From contig DATLXU010000068.1 in NCBI GenBank assembly GCA_035575515.1, forward strand, positions 3,723 through 67,722: DNA of 64,000 nt. The letters run 5' to 3'. Below are positions 26,472 to 34,540 of this stretch, one piece after another. The translations under genes and the position numbers were made by a program. Positions within the stretch are counted from its first letter, which is position 1, and every line of letters starts with the position of its first letter. The stretch comes from DATLXU01 sp035575515. Its GTDB lineage: Bacteria; Acidobacteriota; Blastocatellia; UBA7656. The notes under the pieces were generated by a model that was given only the letters and a program-made list of their open reading frames with translations, had not been told where the DNA came from and ran no database searches.

Positions 26472-29444
26472 TCAAAAAGTGAATCGCACAGCGAGTTGAA
26501 ATGCGCGCGGGCCGCCTGAGCCGAAGACCCCGCCTGCGGTTGTGACTGGCCGCCCGAAGCTCGACGATCTCAGAAAACCAGGACTGCGCTCGTCGTTGCT
26601 GTCGCGCACGAGCGCGTTTGAAAATCCCGAATAGTTCACGTTCGACGCGCCCAGCACGTTCGTCACATTGAAGAGGTTGAAGACTTCAACCGCTGGCTCA
26701 ATCTTCGCGCGCTCGTTGAGTCTTACGGGTCTCGACACGCGCAGGTCAGACGAGTTGAAGCTGTCGTTGAAGCGAGCGTCGTCGCGCACCATCGGCAGCG
26801 GCTTGCCGTTGATGCCGCCGCCCGCGTTTATCTGGCGAATGAAGGCATTCAACTCAGCACCCGTGTGAAACACACGCCCGCCCGCGTTTCGCTGCAATAA
26901 GGGGATGCGCGTGCTTGCGTCGGGCAGAAGAATATCCATCGGCACGCTGGAAGCAACGGTCCATATCGGCGCGAGACGGAATCCGCCCGGTAACTCGAAC
27001 AGCCCTGAGAAGGTGAAGCGATGGCGCTGGTCGTTCGGCGTCGGCCCGTATTCAAGCTGGAGATTGTTCGGATCAATCGGCCCTTGCGCGAACGGAATCT
27101 GATCGTCGTTGGCGTAGTTGAACGCTTTCGAGAGCGTGTACGACGCGCGAAGCATGTAGCCGCGCGAGATTCGTTTTTCTACGCTCACGAGCAAGCCATC
27201 GTATTTTGTCTTAACGCTCGATTCGAGATTTACAACGCCATCCGGCCCGCCCACAACAGGATTAAAGACCGTTCCGATCAATCGCCCTATGATGAAGTGC
27301 GTGCCGAAGTTGTGCAGGTAATCGGCGCGCACGACGAGATGGCTTGCAAGCTCGCCCTGTATGCCGAAATTCATCTGCTGCACCATAGGATTTTCGAGCC
27401 GGTTGTCTATGATGTTTATTCCGGCAGCGCCCGCGCCGGGAAGAATGAATCCCGTGAATGGGTTTGCAATGTTCGGCGCGAAAGGCGGGAAGCGGTCCGT
27501 GTTCGGATCAATGAAAAAAATGTTGCCCGCGCGCACCTCGATGGCGAGCGCGCGACCGTCAAGCCCTCGCTCAAGCGACTGAATCTCAAGCGTCACGCGA
27601 TCATAATAGATGCCATATCCGCCGTGAATGCTCGTGCGCCCGTCGCGCGTCGCCCAGTTGAATCCAACGCGCGGCCCGAAGTTGTTTTTGTCTCGACGAC
27701 GCGTGCCGCTTAGGAAAGGCAGAATTATTGGATTCAACTCGTCTGTGCGGCTGACGTTTTTAACATCCGTGTCAAGCTCGTAGCGCAAGCCGAGATTGAG
27801 CGTGAGTTGCGGCGTCACGCGCCAGTTGTCTTGAAAGAAAAAAGCAAAGTGCGTATTGTCGGCGTCGGGAATAATGAGCGGGCGCGCGGGCGTTGCGCTG
27901 CGCAGCGTGACGGCAAATAGTAAGTCGTTGTCATCAACGCGCCCGTCGCCGTTGTGATCGAAGTCGGGAAAGTCTTGAACAAGCTCGATGCGACCCTGCT
28001 GAAAGACTCCGAGGTTGAAGTCTGCGTCAATGCGCTGAACCTGGCCGCCGAAACAAAAATCGTGCGCGCCCGCGACGAGCGAAAACGTGTCGGAGAATTG
28101 CAAACGGTTTTGGCGCGTCTGCTGCGGCACGCGAAACGATGCGCCGTCTTGCAAGGAAGGGAACGTAAGCTGCGGGCCGGGCGTTACGGGCACGGTTCGA
28201 TTGATGAAATTATTGACGCTGAAACTGAAATTGTTAATCGCGCGAGGCGAAAGCAAGCGTGTGTAGTTGGTCAGAAAAGTTTGATAGTGATTGCTTGAAT
28301 CCTGCCGTTGCGACGCAGAGCCGATGGCGCGAATCAATGTGCTTGCCGCAATGTCGTCTGCGCGCTCGATTGAATAGCGAAACGTTAGGCTGTCTAAGTC
28401 CGACAATCGCCAGTCGCCGCGCGCCGTTGCGAGCAAATCATTGAGCGGCGCGGCGGCAAATGCGCGCTTGATTGTGCGAGTTGCGGTGTCGCGCTCGCCT
28501 ACGAGAATCGTGCCGTCTTGATTTCGATACTCGAACGAGCCGAACCACCATGCTCTGTCTCTTTTGACGGAGCCGCCAAGCGCGAACGCATACTGCTCGC
28601 GGTCAAACGGCGGCATCGGGTTGCTGCGATCAAAAGTCGCGGGCAAGCCTTGAAGTTTTTGGTCTCGAAAATAGAAAGAGGCCGAGCCGTGAAATTCATT
28701 CGTGCCCGATTTGGTGACGATGTTGATGACCGAAGAGCCTGAGCGACCAAGCTCGGCTGAAAAGCGATTCGTGGCGATTTGAAATTCCTGCACCGCTTCC
28801 TGCGAGATGTTTTGCAGCGGCCCGCCGACCACGTCGTCGTTGTTGTCGGCTCCGTCAACCGTCACGTTGCCGCCGCGACCAAGCTGGCCTGCGGATGATA
28901 TGACGACCGTGTTTGTTTTTGTCGGATCAAAGTTCGGCGCGGGCGCGTTGCCTGGCACGAGCAGCGCAAGCTCAAGAAAGTTCCGCCCGTTGAGCGGCAG
29001 GTTTTCAATCGTGGGGCTATTTATTACACCTTCAACTACTGATGAAGTCGTATCAATTGGGTTAATGCCGAATGGCCCACCTTTATCGAGGATAATCTCT
29101 ATTTCGCCAACCCGCAGCGATATATCGAGAGTTGCGTTCTGACCGACTGCAATGACAACATCTGCGTAAATGAGTGACTTGAAACCGGCGGCATCGGTTT
29201 TCACTTCATACTCGCCGGGAGCGAGGTTCGTCAGCGCGAACAGTCCTTGATCGTTCGTTTTGGTTGTGCGCTCAATACCGGTCGCTTTACTGGTCGCTGT
29301 GATTTGCGCGCCGACTATCACAGCGCCTTGCGGGTCTGTGACTCGCCCGCTTAAAGTCGCAGTCGCCGGTTGCTGTGCATTCGCAGCCATTGCAAGAGCG
29401 CAAATTACTACTGCGCACCTTACCCGCGCGATAAAGTTTTTCAC
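26472..29444 (-). CDS. Oar-like TonB-dependent receptor with EF-hand-like loop
   Basis: Outer-membrane protein of 990 residues. A signal peptide ends near residue 24 (MAANAQQ). It is followed by a carboxypeptidase-regulatory (CarbopepD_reg) beta-sandwich (about 28-110, ATLSGRVTDPQGAVIVG), a plug (about 130-240, NLPLNGRNFLELALLVPG and TKSGTNEFHG), and a 22-strand barrel ending in the C-terminal Phe (AVRFTF). Unusually, residues 496-507 read DHNGDGRVDDND, a perfect dockerin/EF-hand Ca-binding loop, in the barrel half. No SusD partner. It is followed by the amino-acid permease after seven bases; a 10-bp hairpin lies upstream at 29470-29493. Ligand unknown. Confidence 0.9.
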   Translation of the reverse strand: MKNFIARVRCAVVICALAMAANAQQPATATLSGRVTDPQGAVIVGAQITATSKATGIERTTKTNDQGLFALTNLAPGEYEVKTDAAGFKSLIYADVVIAVGQNATLDISLRVGEIEIILDKGGPFGINPIDTTSSVVEGVINSPTIENLPLNGRNFLELALLVPGNAPAPNFDPTKTNTVVISSAGQLGRGGNVTVDGADNNDDVVGGPLQNISQEAVQEFQIATNRFSAELGRSGSSVINIVTKSGTNEFHGSASFYFRDQKLQGLPATFDRSNPMPPFDREQYAFALGGSVKRDRAWWFGSFEYRNQDGTILVGERDTATRTIKRAFAAAPLNDLLATARGDWRLSDLDSLTFRYSIERADDIAASTLIRAIGSASQRQDSSNHYQTFLTNYTRLLSPRAINNFSFSVNNFINRTVPVTPGPQLTFPSLQDGASFRVPQQTRQNRLQFSDTFSLVAGAHDFCFGGQVQRIDADFNLGVFQQGRIELVQDFPDFDHNGDGRVDDNDLLFAVTLRSATPARPLIIPDADNTHFAFFFQDNWRVTPQLTLNLGLRYELDTDVKNVSRTDELNPIILPFLSGTRRRDKNNFGPRVGFNWATRDGRTSIHGGYGIYYDRVTLEIQSLERGLDGRALAIEVRAGNIFFIDPNTDRFPPFAPNIANPFTGFILPGAGAAGINIIDNRLENPMVQQMNFGIQGELASHLVVRADYLHNFGTHFIIGRLIGTVFNPVVGGPDGVVNLESSVKTKYDGLLVSVEKRISRGYMLRASYTLSKAFNYANDDQIPFAQGPIDPNNLQLEYGPTPNDQRHRFTFSGLFELPGGFRLAPIWTVASSVPMDILLPDASTRIPLLQRNAGGRVFHTGAELNAFIRQINAGGGINGKPLPMVRDDARFNDSFNSSDLRVSRPVRLNERAKIEPAVEVFNLFNVTNVLGASNVNYSGFSNALVRDSNDERSPGFLRSSSFGRPVTTAGGVFGSGGPRAFQLAVRFTF

Positions 29445-29469
29445 GGTCTCAAACCCCCTTTGAAAATGT

Positions 29470-29493
29470 ACCGCAGGTTGTCTAACCTGCGGT
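29470..29493 (-). terminator. 10-bp hairpin between small secreted gene and TonB receptor
   Basis: ACCGCAGGTT and AACCTGCGGT pair perfectly around GTCT. On the minus strand it is followed by ACATTTTC, a weak T-tract. It may terminate or attenuate readthrough from the upstream gene (29523-30050), or protect the 5' end of the receptor message. Confidence 0.5.
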
Positions 29494-29522
29494 TGGATTG
29501 GATAACGAATCGCTCAACTGAA

Positions 29523-30050
29523 TTAATCTGACAATCTGTATTCAAGCAGGAATCGCCCGATCTGTATCGTCGCTTTGCCATTGACCGGCGGGTTTATCAG
29601 CAATGAGCGGACTGGCCCGCGCCGCGTGTCTTTTATCGCCTTCGCTTCGCCGATTAACTTGCCACTGGCTGCTTCGTAGAACTTGACCGCAAGCCCGTCA
29701 TCCACCCGCTTGAATCCAAAGACGTATTCGCCTGCTGGCAGTTGTATCTCTTCAATCTGAATCGGAACCCGCGTGATGAAAAAGTGCGAGTACTTGCCTT
29801 CAGCGGCGTAGCCTGCGGTTATCATCACAACACCCGCGATGAACTTGCCGCGCCCATCGGTCACGCCCGATGCCGTTCGGAATTCCGTTTCGATGCGCTC
29901 TCTTTCGACGGGCGCTCTTGCCGGGATGACGCCGCGAAGCTCCTTTTCGGATGCCTGTCTCCATACGAAAGGACTGGCAAGAGATCCGCTCGCGCAAACC
30001 ACAACAAGGCATGCCCGCACAAAGGAGCGCAGAGTGTTGGCATTCTTCAT
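29523..30050 (-). CDS. small secreted protein, related to the product at 24576-25088
   Basis: About 175 residues from ATG at 30050, which places a signal peptide at the N-terminus (RSFVRACLVVVCASGSLAS); five codons further upstream an in-frame ATG is equally unsupported by a ribosome-binding site. The mature part is beta-rich: KFIAGVVMITAGYAAEG, HFFITRVPIQI, PAGEYVFGFKR. It shares the order of these blocks with the protein at 24576-25088. It lies between two TonB receptor genes on the same strand. No function is known to me; conserved spacing beside receptors hints at a periplasmic accessory or a ligand-induced reporter. Confidence 0.65.
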   Translation of the reverse strand: MKNANTLRSFVRACLVVVCASGSLASPFVWRQASEKELRGVIPARAPVERERIETEFRTASGVTDGRGKFIAGVVMITAGYAAEGKYSHFFITRVPIQIEEIQLPAGEYVFGFKRVDDGLAVKFYEAASGKLIGEAKAIKDTRRGPVRSLLINPPVNGKATIQIGRFLLEYRLSD

Positions 30051-30146
30051 TATCCGGCATCTCATCTGCGATCAATCATTCTGCGCAGTCAGCACAGCCT
30101 GAGAAAATATAAGTCCGATTATTTGCTCTCATCGAAGCTGTCTTCG

Positions 30147-33100
30147 CTAGAACGAAATCCGCGCGCTGAGCTGCACCTCGCGGCCCGGCGTCGCAGCTTC
30201 GGTGATTGTGCCAAACTGCGGCGTGTTGACAAAGCGGTTTGGCGTGCCGAGATTGGTGTGGTTGAGCGCGTTGAAGAACTCCGCGCGCACCTGCAATCTC
30301 ATGCTCTCGGTCACGCTGAAGTCGCGGCGCAATGCCAGATCGAGGGTCTGCAATCCAGGACCGTAGACGGAATTGCGTCCCACATTCCCAAACGTAAACG
30401 CTGGCGGCGCTTGAAAGGCGGCGGGGTTGAACCAGCGATCCGCAGTGCGCGTTCCGGGACCGAAAATCGGCTGGCCGGTCAGGTTGGCCCGCACGGGATT
30501 TTCGCCCAACAATGTGCCCGCGTTTGCAGTGTCGCCAAAAACGGAGATCGTGAAGGGGAAGCCCGTCTGCGCTTGGTAAATAGCCGACAGGTGCCAACTG
30601 CGGCTGAGCGCGTGAACGAGCTTCGGACCGCCGAGCGAGGGAATATCGTAGACCGCGCTCAGCGCAAAGCGATGGCGAATGTCGCAGGCGGGCCCTTTCT
30701 CTGCCACAAGGTTGTTGTTGTCCTGCGGGATGGCAGCTTCGAACATCGGCGAGCGAAAGTCGGGCGCGTCGCTGAGGTTCTTTGACCAGGTGTAGTTGGC
30801 GAGCACGCTGATCCCGTTCGCATATCGGCGGCGGATGTTTATATAACCCGCGTCATACCAGCTCCGCGCAGTATTTTCCAGCAGGTTGATGCCGCTCACG
30901 GGAAAAGTCGTGCTGGCGACGATGACGTTTGAAGGCAGAACGGAGCCGGGCAGGAAGCTGAGCGTCTTGAACGGGCGGCGCGGGCCTAAAGGGCCGGGGC
31001 CGGGCGGCGCATTGTTAATCAAATGAGCGCGCTGCAGGTGCAGGCCGCGCGCGCCGAGATAGCCAAGCTCGATTGTGGTCTTGCTGCCAAGGCTCTTTTC
31101 AACCGAAAAGCTCCATTGCTGGATGTACTGCGAAGGCGCGTTGAGATCAAAACCGGCGAAGCTGACGACCGTCTGACCGAGCACCGGCTCTGCGAAATTG
31201 AAGTGAGCGGCAATAACGCCCGGCGCCGGGATGAAGTTGTCGCTCTGCTGCGTCTCCGGGAATACATAAGGGACATTGTGCCGCTGGTTGCACCACGTGT
31301 TCATATCAACCGGCGTGAAGAATATGCCATAAGCCGCATGAAGCACGACCCCGTAACGGTCAACATTGTGTGAGATTCCTAACCTGGGAGCGAAGTTGAG
31401 CTTCTTCGGTCTCATCAAGCCTTTTGGAAACCCCAACTGCCCGCCGATGAAAACCGAAGGCTTCCCGTCGTTGAATACGAGGTTGGTGTTTGTGTAGCGG
31501 ATGTCGGTGAGCGGGCTCATGTATTCGTATCGCAGCCCTATCTGAATAGTTGTGTTGGGAGTTATCTGGAAGCCGTCCTGAACAAAAGCGTCGGCGTACC
31601 ATTGCCTGAGCTGCATCTGCGGGATGCCCGCCTGTCGCTGCTTGACGACGGGAAGCCCAAGCAAGAAACTTGCGAGCGCCGATCCCGTGCCGTCGCTTGT
31701 GGCCGTTCGTGTGGTGAATCCGCTGGTGAATTGATAGTAGCCGCGATTCTGGAAGAATCCCCACATCGGCCAGATGAAATACCTGAAGCTCCCTCCGAAC
31801 TTGAGGCTGTGACGCCCGCGCTGCCAGCTCAGCAGGTCGCGCGCTTCCAAAACGGTGTCCCATGCGTGCATAGGCGTTGCCGCAAAGCTATCGCCCATTC
31901 CAGAGTAACCCTGCACATTGAACCACGGAGCGCCGAACGCCCCCTTCCCGCCAAAGCCTACTCCGCGAATCCCCAGCTCCGAGACTATGTCATTATTCAG
32001 GCTGTTTTCCGAAGTTCGATGCATTGAGAGGCGCGATACGGTGAGGGCCGCCATATTTACCACGCGAGGGCTAATGACGCGAGTCCAGGCGATGCTGCCG
32101 TGCTGAGAGAAGTTGTCGTGGAAAGCGCCGAATCCGGGCAGGTTCTGCGGCATGAAGCCATTCTCGCTGCTCGCCGAATATCTAACGGTGAGGCTGTCGC
32201 CGCTTGCGAAATTGTGATCGACGCGCAGGGTGCCCTGATCGGTGATGTGGCGCTCATTGCGAACGTCGAGATAGTTGTTGCAATCAACGCCTGCGCCGAT
32301 GACCGTAGGCGCTCCCATCATCGTCATGCCGCAGCCCATCATGGCCATCTCCAGATTTGGGCGGGGCAGATATTTCTGTAGAAACAACTGGGCCGCCGGA
32401 TCAATCAGGTTCGATGGAATGAGATTGTTCCGAAAAGCGTCGCGTATGATCTGCGGATTGGAAGGGCTGACGGGTTTGGTCGGATCGAGGTTCGGGTTCG
32501 GGCGAGAGCTGAACGGATTGTATATAGTCGTCCCGCTCATGGAGAAATCACCCATTATCTCCATCTCGGTTGGGACGGTGTGGATCATCGTCACCGCCTT
32601 CGAGTGGCGCAGCCCCTCATAGTTGGCAAAGAAGAAAGTCCGGTTGCGAATGATAGGGCCGCCGAGCGACGCGCCGAAATTGTTGCGGACCAGAAAATTT
32701 GAAGAGTCCATCATCTGATTGAAAGTGTGAGCATCGAGCGCGCCGTTTCTCAAGAATTCATAGACAGTCCCGTGAAACCCGTTCGTGCCAGTTCGCGTGA
32801 CGATGTTTATCTGCCCACCGCCAGCTCCGCCCATCTCGGCGGAATAACTGCCGGTTTGAACCTTAAACTCCTGTACGGCATCCGGCGACGGGCTGAAATT
32901 GAGCGTGTTGAAGGTCGGGTCCGTGTTCGTGGCGCCGTCGAGGAGATAATAGTTCGCATTGGGACGATTGCCTCCGATGCTTACCGCCGACCGCTGGCCG
33001 GGTCGCCAGTAAAGGGGGTTCATGTCTCCTGTCTGAGCGCCGTGCGATGCATGCGCGCCCGGAACCGTAAGCACCAGATCAATGAGCATACGACCGTTGA

Positions 33101-33524
33101 GCGGCAATTCGCGGATGGCGGCAGGCTCGATGACCTCGCCAATGCTGGGATCGGTCGTTCGCAGCATATCGCCTTCGGCTATCACCTTTACTTCGCTGGA
33201 GACCGATGCCGGATTGAGACCTACGTCGAGCATGAGTTGCTGTCCAACCTCAAGGCGAAGCGCCCGCGTGAAGGAGGCAAAGCCATTGGCCGTAACTTTA
33301 AGCTCATAATCGCCCGGAAGCAGGCCTGTGATCTGGAAGATGCCCTGATCGTTGCTGGTGGTGTATCGCGCGGCGCCCGTGGTGAGCGAGGTCAGTTGCG
33401 CCGTTGCGCCGACGATGACATGGTTTTGCGGATCGGTGATGGCTCCGCTCAGCGTTGCGTAATTACTTTGGGCGAAAGCCGGCATGGCAAGTGAAACACA
33501 TATCAGAAAAACAAACGCTCTCAC
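30147..33524 (-). CDS. Oar-like TonB-dependent receptor with Met-rich loop
   Basis: Outer-membrane receptor of about 1125 residues. GTG at 33524 is chosen as start: it follows AGGGGG at good spacing and yields a clean signal peptide (FVFLICVSLAMPAFAQ), whereas the longer frame from 33557 adds an unsupported N-terminus. A CarbopepD_reg domain (TLSGAITDPQNHVIVGA) is followed by plug (ELPLNGRMLIDLVLTVPG, VTRTGTNGFHG) and barrel, ending in ARISF. Around residues 391-402 an exposed-looking segment reads EMAMMGCGMTMM, a Met/Cys cluster of the sort that binds copper, with another Cys about 14 residues on. Downstream of a sensor kinase/response regulator pair on the same strand, which may control it. 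Confidence 0.9.
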   Translation of the reverse strand: MRAFVFLICVSLAMPAFAQSNYATLSGAITDPQNHVIVGATAQLTSLTTGAARYTTSNDQGIFQITGLLPGDYELKVTANGFASFTRALRLEVGQQLMLDVGLNPASVSSEVKVIAEGDMLRTTDPSIGEVIEPAAIRELPLNGRMLIDLVLTVPGAHASHGAQTGDMNPLYWRPGQRSAVSIGGNRPNANYYLLDGATNTDPTFNTLNFSPSPDAVQEFKVQTGSYSAEMGGAGGGQINIVTRTGTNGFHGTVYEFLRNGALDAHTFNQMMDSSNFLVRNNFGASLGGPIIRNRTFFFANYEGLRHSKAVTMIHTVPTEMEIMGDFSMSGTTIYNPFSSRPNPNLDPTKPVSPSNPQIIRDAFRNNLIPSNLIDPAAQLFLQKYLPRPNLEMAMMGCGMTMMGAPTVIGAGVDCNNYLDVRNERHITDQGTLRVDHNFASGDSLTVRYSASSENGFMPQNLPGFGAFHDNFSQHGSIAWTRVISPRVVNMAALTVSRLSMHRTSENSLNNDIVSELGIRGVGFGGKGAFGAPWFNVQGYSGMGDSFAATPMHAWDTVLEARDLLSWQRGRHSLKFGGSFRYFIWPMWGFFQNRGYYQFTSGFTTRTATSDGTGSALASFLLGLPVVKQRQAGIPQMQLRQWYADAFVQDGFQITPNTTIQIGLRYEYMSPLTDIRYTNTNLVFNDGKPSVFIGGQLGFPKGLMRPKKLNFAPRLGISHNVDRYGVVLHAAYGIFFTPVDMNTWCNQRHNVPYVFPETQQSDNFIPAPGVIAAHFNFAEPVLGQTVVSFAGFDLNAPSQYIQQWSFSVEKSLGSKTTIELGYLGARGLHLQRAHLINNAPPGPGPLGPRRPFKTLSFLPGSVLPSNVIVASTTFPVSGINLLENTARSWYDAGYINIRRRYANGISVLANYTWSKNLSDAPDFRSPMFEAAIPQDNNNLVAEKGPACDIRHRFALSAVYDIPSLGGPKLVHALSRSWHLSAIYQAQTGFPFTISVFGDTANAGTLLGENPVRANLTGQPIFGPGTRTADRWFNPAAFQAPPAFTFGNVGRNSVYGPGLQTLDLALRRDFSVTESMRLQVRAEFFNALNHTNLGTPNRFVNTPQFGTITEAATPGREVQLSARISF

Positions 33525-33829
33525 GGAAGAACCCCCTGGCAGAATAGTTTGGCGCACGCAGCTTTAGACGCAGGAGAAGGAAGTCGCGTCATTGATGGCG
33601 CGGAGTCATAACATAAATAAGGGCCGGGCTGTGATTGCCGGGTCGTGCGCATATGCACTGAAGTTTCAGCCTACTTCATCAATCCGAACCGACCTGGGCA
33701 TCAGGCCCCGCCCCTGCGAGCTTGATACCGCAACAAATTCAGTAACCCGTCGTTTGACAGGATCAGAGGATTACAGCCTACAACAGCCACTTCATCGGAA
33801 CATCTATGAATGCTGATTATTATGCGCAG
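33525..33829 (-). other. about 300-nt leader of the TonB receptor gene
   Basis: Gene-free stretch between the response regulator and the receptor. If the promoter at 33830-33858 is real, the message has a leader of about 300 nt. It contains GC-rich segments that could fold (CCCGGC and GCCCGG near 33630) but no riboswitch class I recognise. A 74-codon plus-strand frame here has no support. Confidence 0.35.
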
Positions 33830-33858
33830 AGAATAACCTGAAATCGTTTCCCTGTCAT
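33830..33858 (-). promoter_or_regulatory. candidate promoter of the TonB receptor at 30147-33524
   Basis: Minus strand: ATGACA (33853-33858), 17 bp, TATTCT (33830-33835). The -35 matches 5/6 and the -10 matches 4/6 of the sigma-70 consensus. The predicted start is near 33824. Confidence 0.4.
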
Positions 33859-33907
33859 TAAACCTGAGTAGAGAAAATGAGTATAACTTTCGTTATAGGC
33901 GAAGAGG

Positions 33908-34540
33908 TCAATCCAGGTGTACGATGCCGCGCTGGAGGGCGAAGGTAGCCGCCTGAGTGCGGTCGCTGACGCCGAGCTTGCTCAATATATTATTGATGTG
34001 AATCTTGACCGTGCCTTCGGTAATGCCCAGTTCCGAAGCGATCCTCTTATTGCTTTTGCCTTCTACAATCAGCGTCAGGATTTCAAGCTCGCGAGAAGTG
34101 AGGTCGGTGCGATTCAACCGTTCGGCCAGCCTGTTTGCCACCGCTTGCGGGATGCGGTGTTGCCCGGCATGGACTGCCCGGATTACATCAACCAATTCCT
34201 CGCGCAGCATATCTTTTAAGAGATAACTGCGCGCCCCGGCTTGCAGCGCGCGGTAGATGTCTTCGTCCCCGTCGTAGGTGGTTAAAACAATGAAGCGAGC
34301 TTCGGGAAACTCTTTGCGAATCGCGACAATCGCTTCGATGCCGTCCATCTCCGGCATTCGCAAATCCATAAGGGTCACGTGGGGTCTGTGCTGGCGAAAC
34401 ATCTCAACCGCCTCGCGCCCGTTCGCCGCCTGCGCAACGATAGTCATATCGGGCTGTGTGGTGATTACGGCCTCCAATCCCATGCGCACCACAAAGTGGT
34501 CATCAGCTATCATTACGCGAATCTGATTGCTTGCGCTCAT
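33908..34540 (-). CDS. NarL/LuxR-family response regulator
   Basis: 210 residues: receiver domain about 6-125 with phosphoacceptor D59 (LMDLRMPEMDG) and acidic pocket ADD near residue 13, then a LuxR-type helix-turn-helix about 145-205 (LTSRELEILTLIVEGKSNKRIASELGITEGTVKIH). A DNA-binding regulator activated by phosphorylation. Its ATG overlaps the stop of the sensor kinase gene as ATGA, so the two form a pair. The next gene on the same strand, 383 bp further on, is a TonB receptor, which is its most likely local target. Confidence 0.93.
   Translation of the reverse strand: MSASNQIRVMIADDHFVVRMGLEAVITTQPDMTIVAQAANGREAVEMFRQHRPHVTLMDLRMPEMDGIEAIVAIRKEFPEARFIVLTTYDGDEDIYRALQAGARSYLLKDMLREELVDVIRAVHAGQHRIPQAVANRLAERLNRTDLTSRELEILTLIVEGKSNKRIASELGITEGTVKIHINNILSKLGVSDRTQAATFALQRGIVHLD

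Noticed and set aside
29742..30785. 347-codon plus-strand open frame
   Set aside because: Antisense to the small secreted gene and the C-terminus of a TonB receptor, Arg/Ala-rich, no motif.
33592..33816. 74-codon plus-strand open frame in the receptor leader
   Set aside because: No ribosome-binding site, no domain, lies in the presumed leader of the opposite-strand gene.
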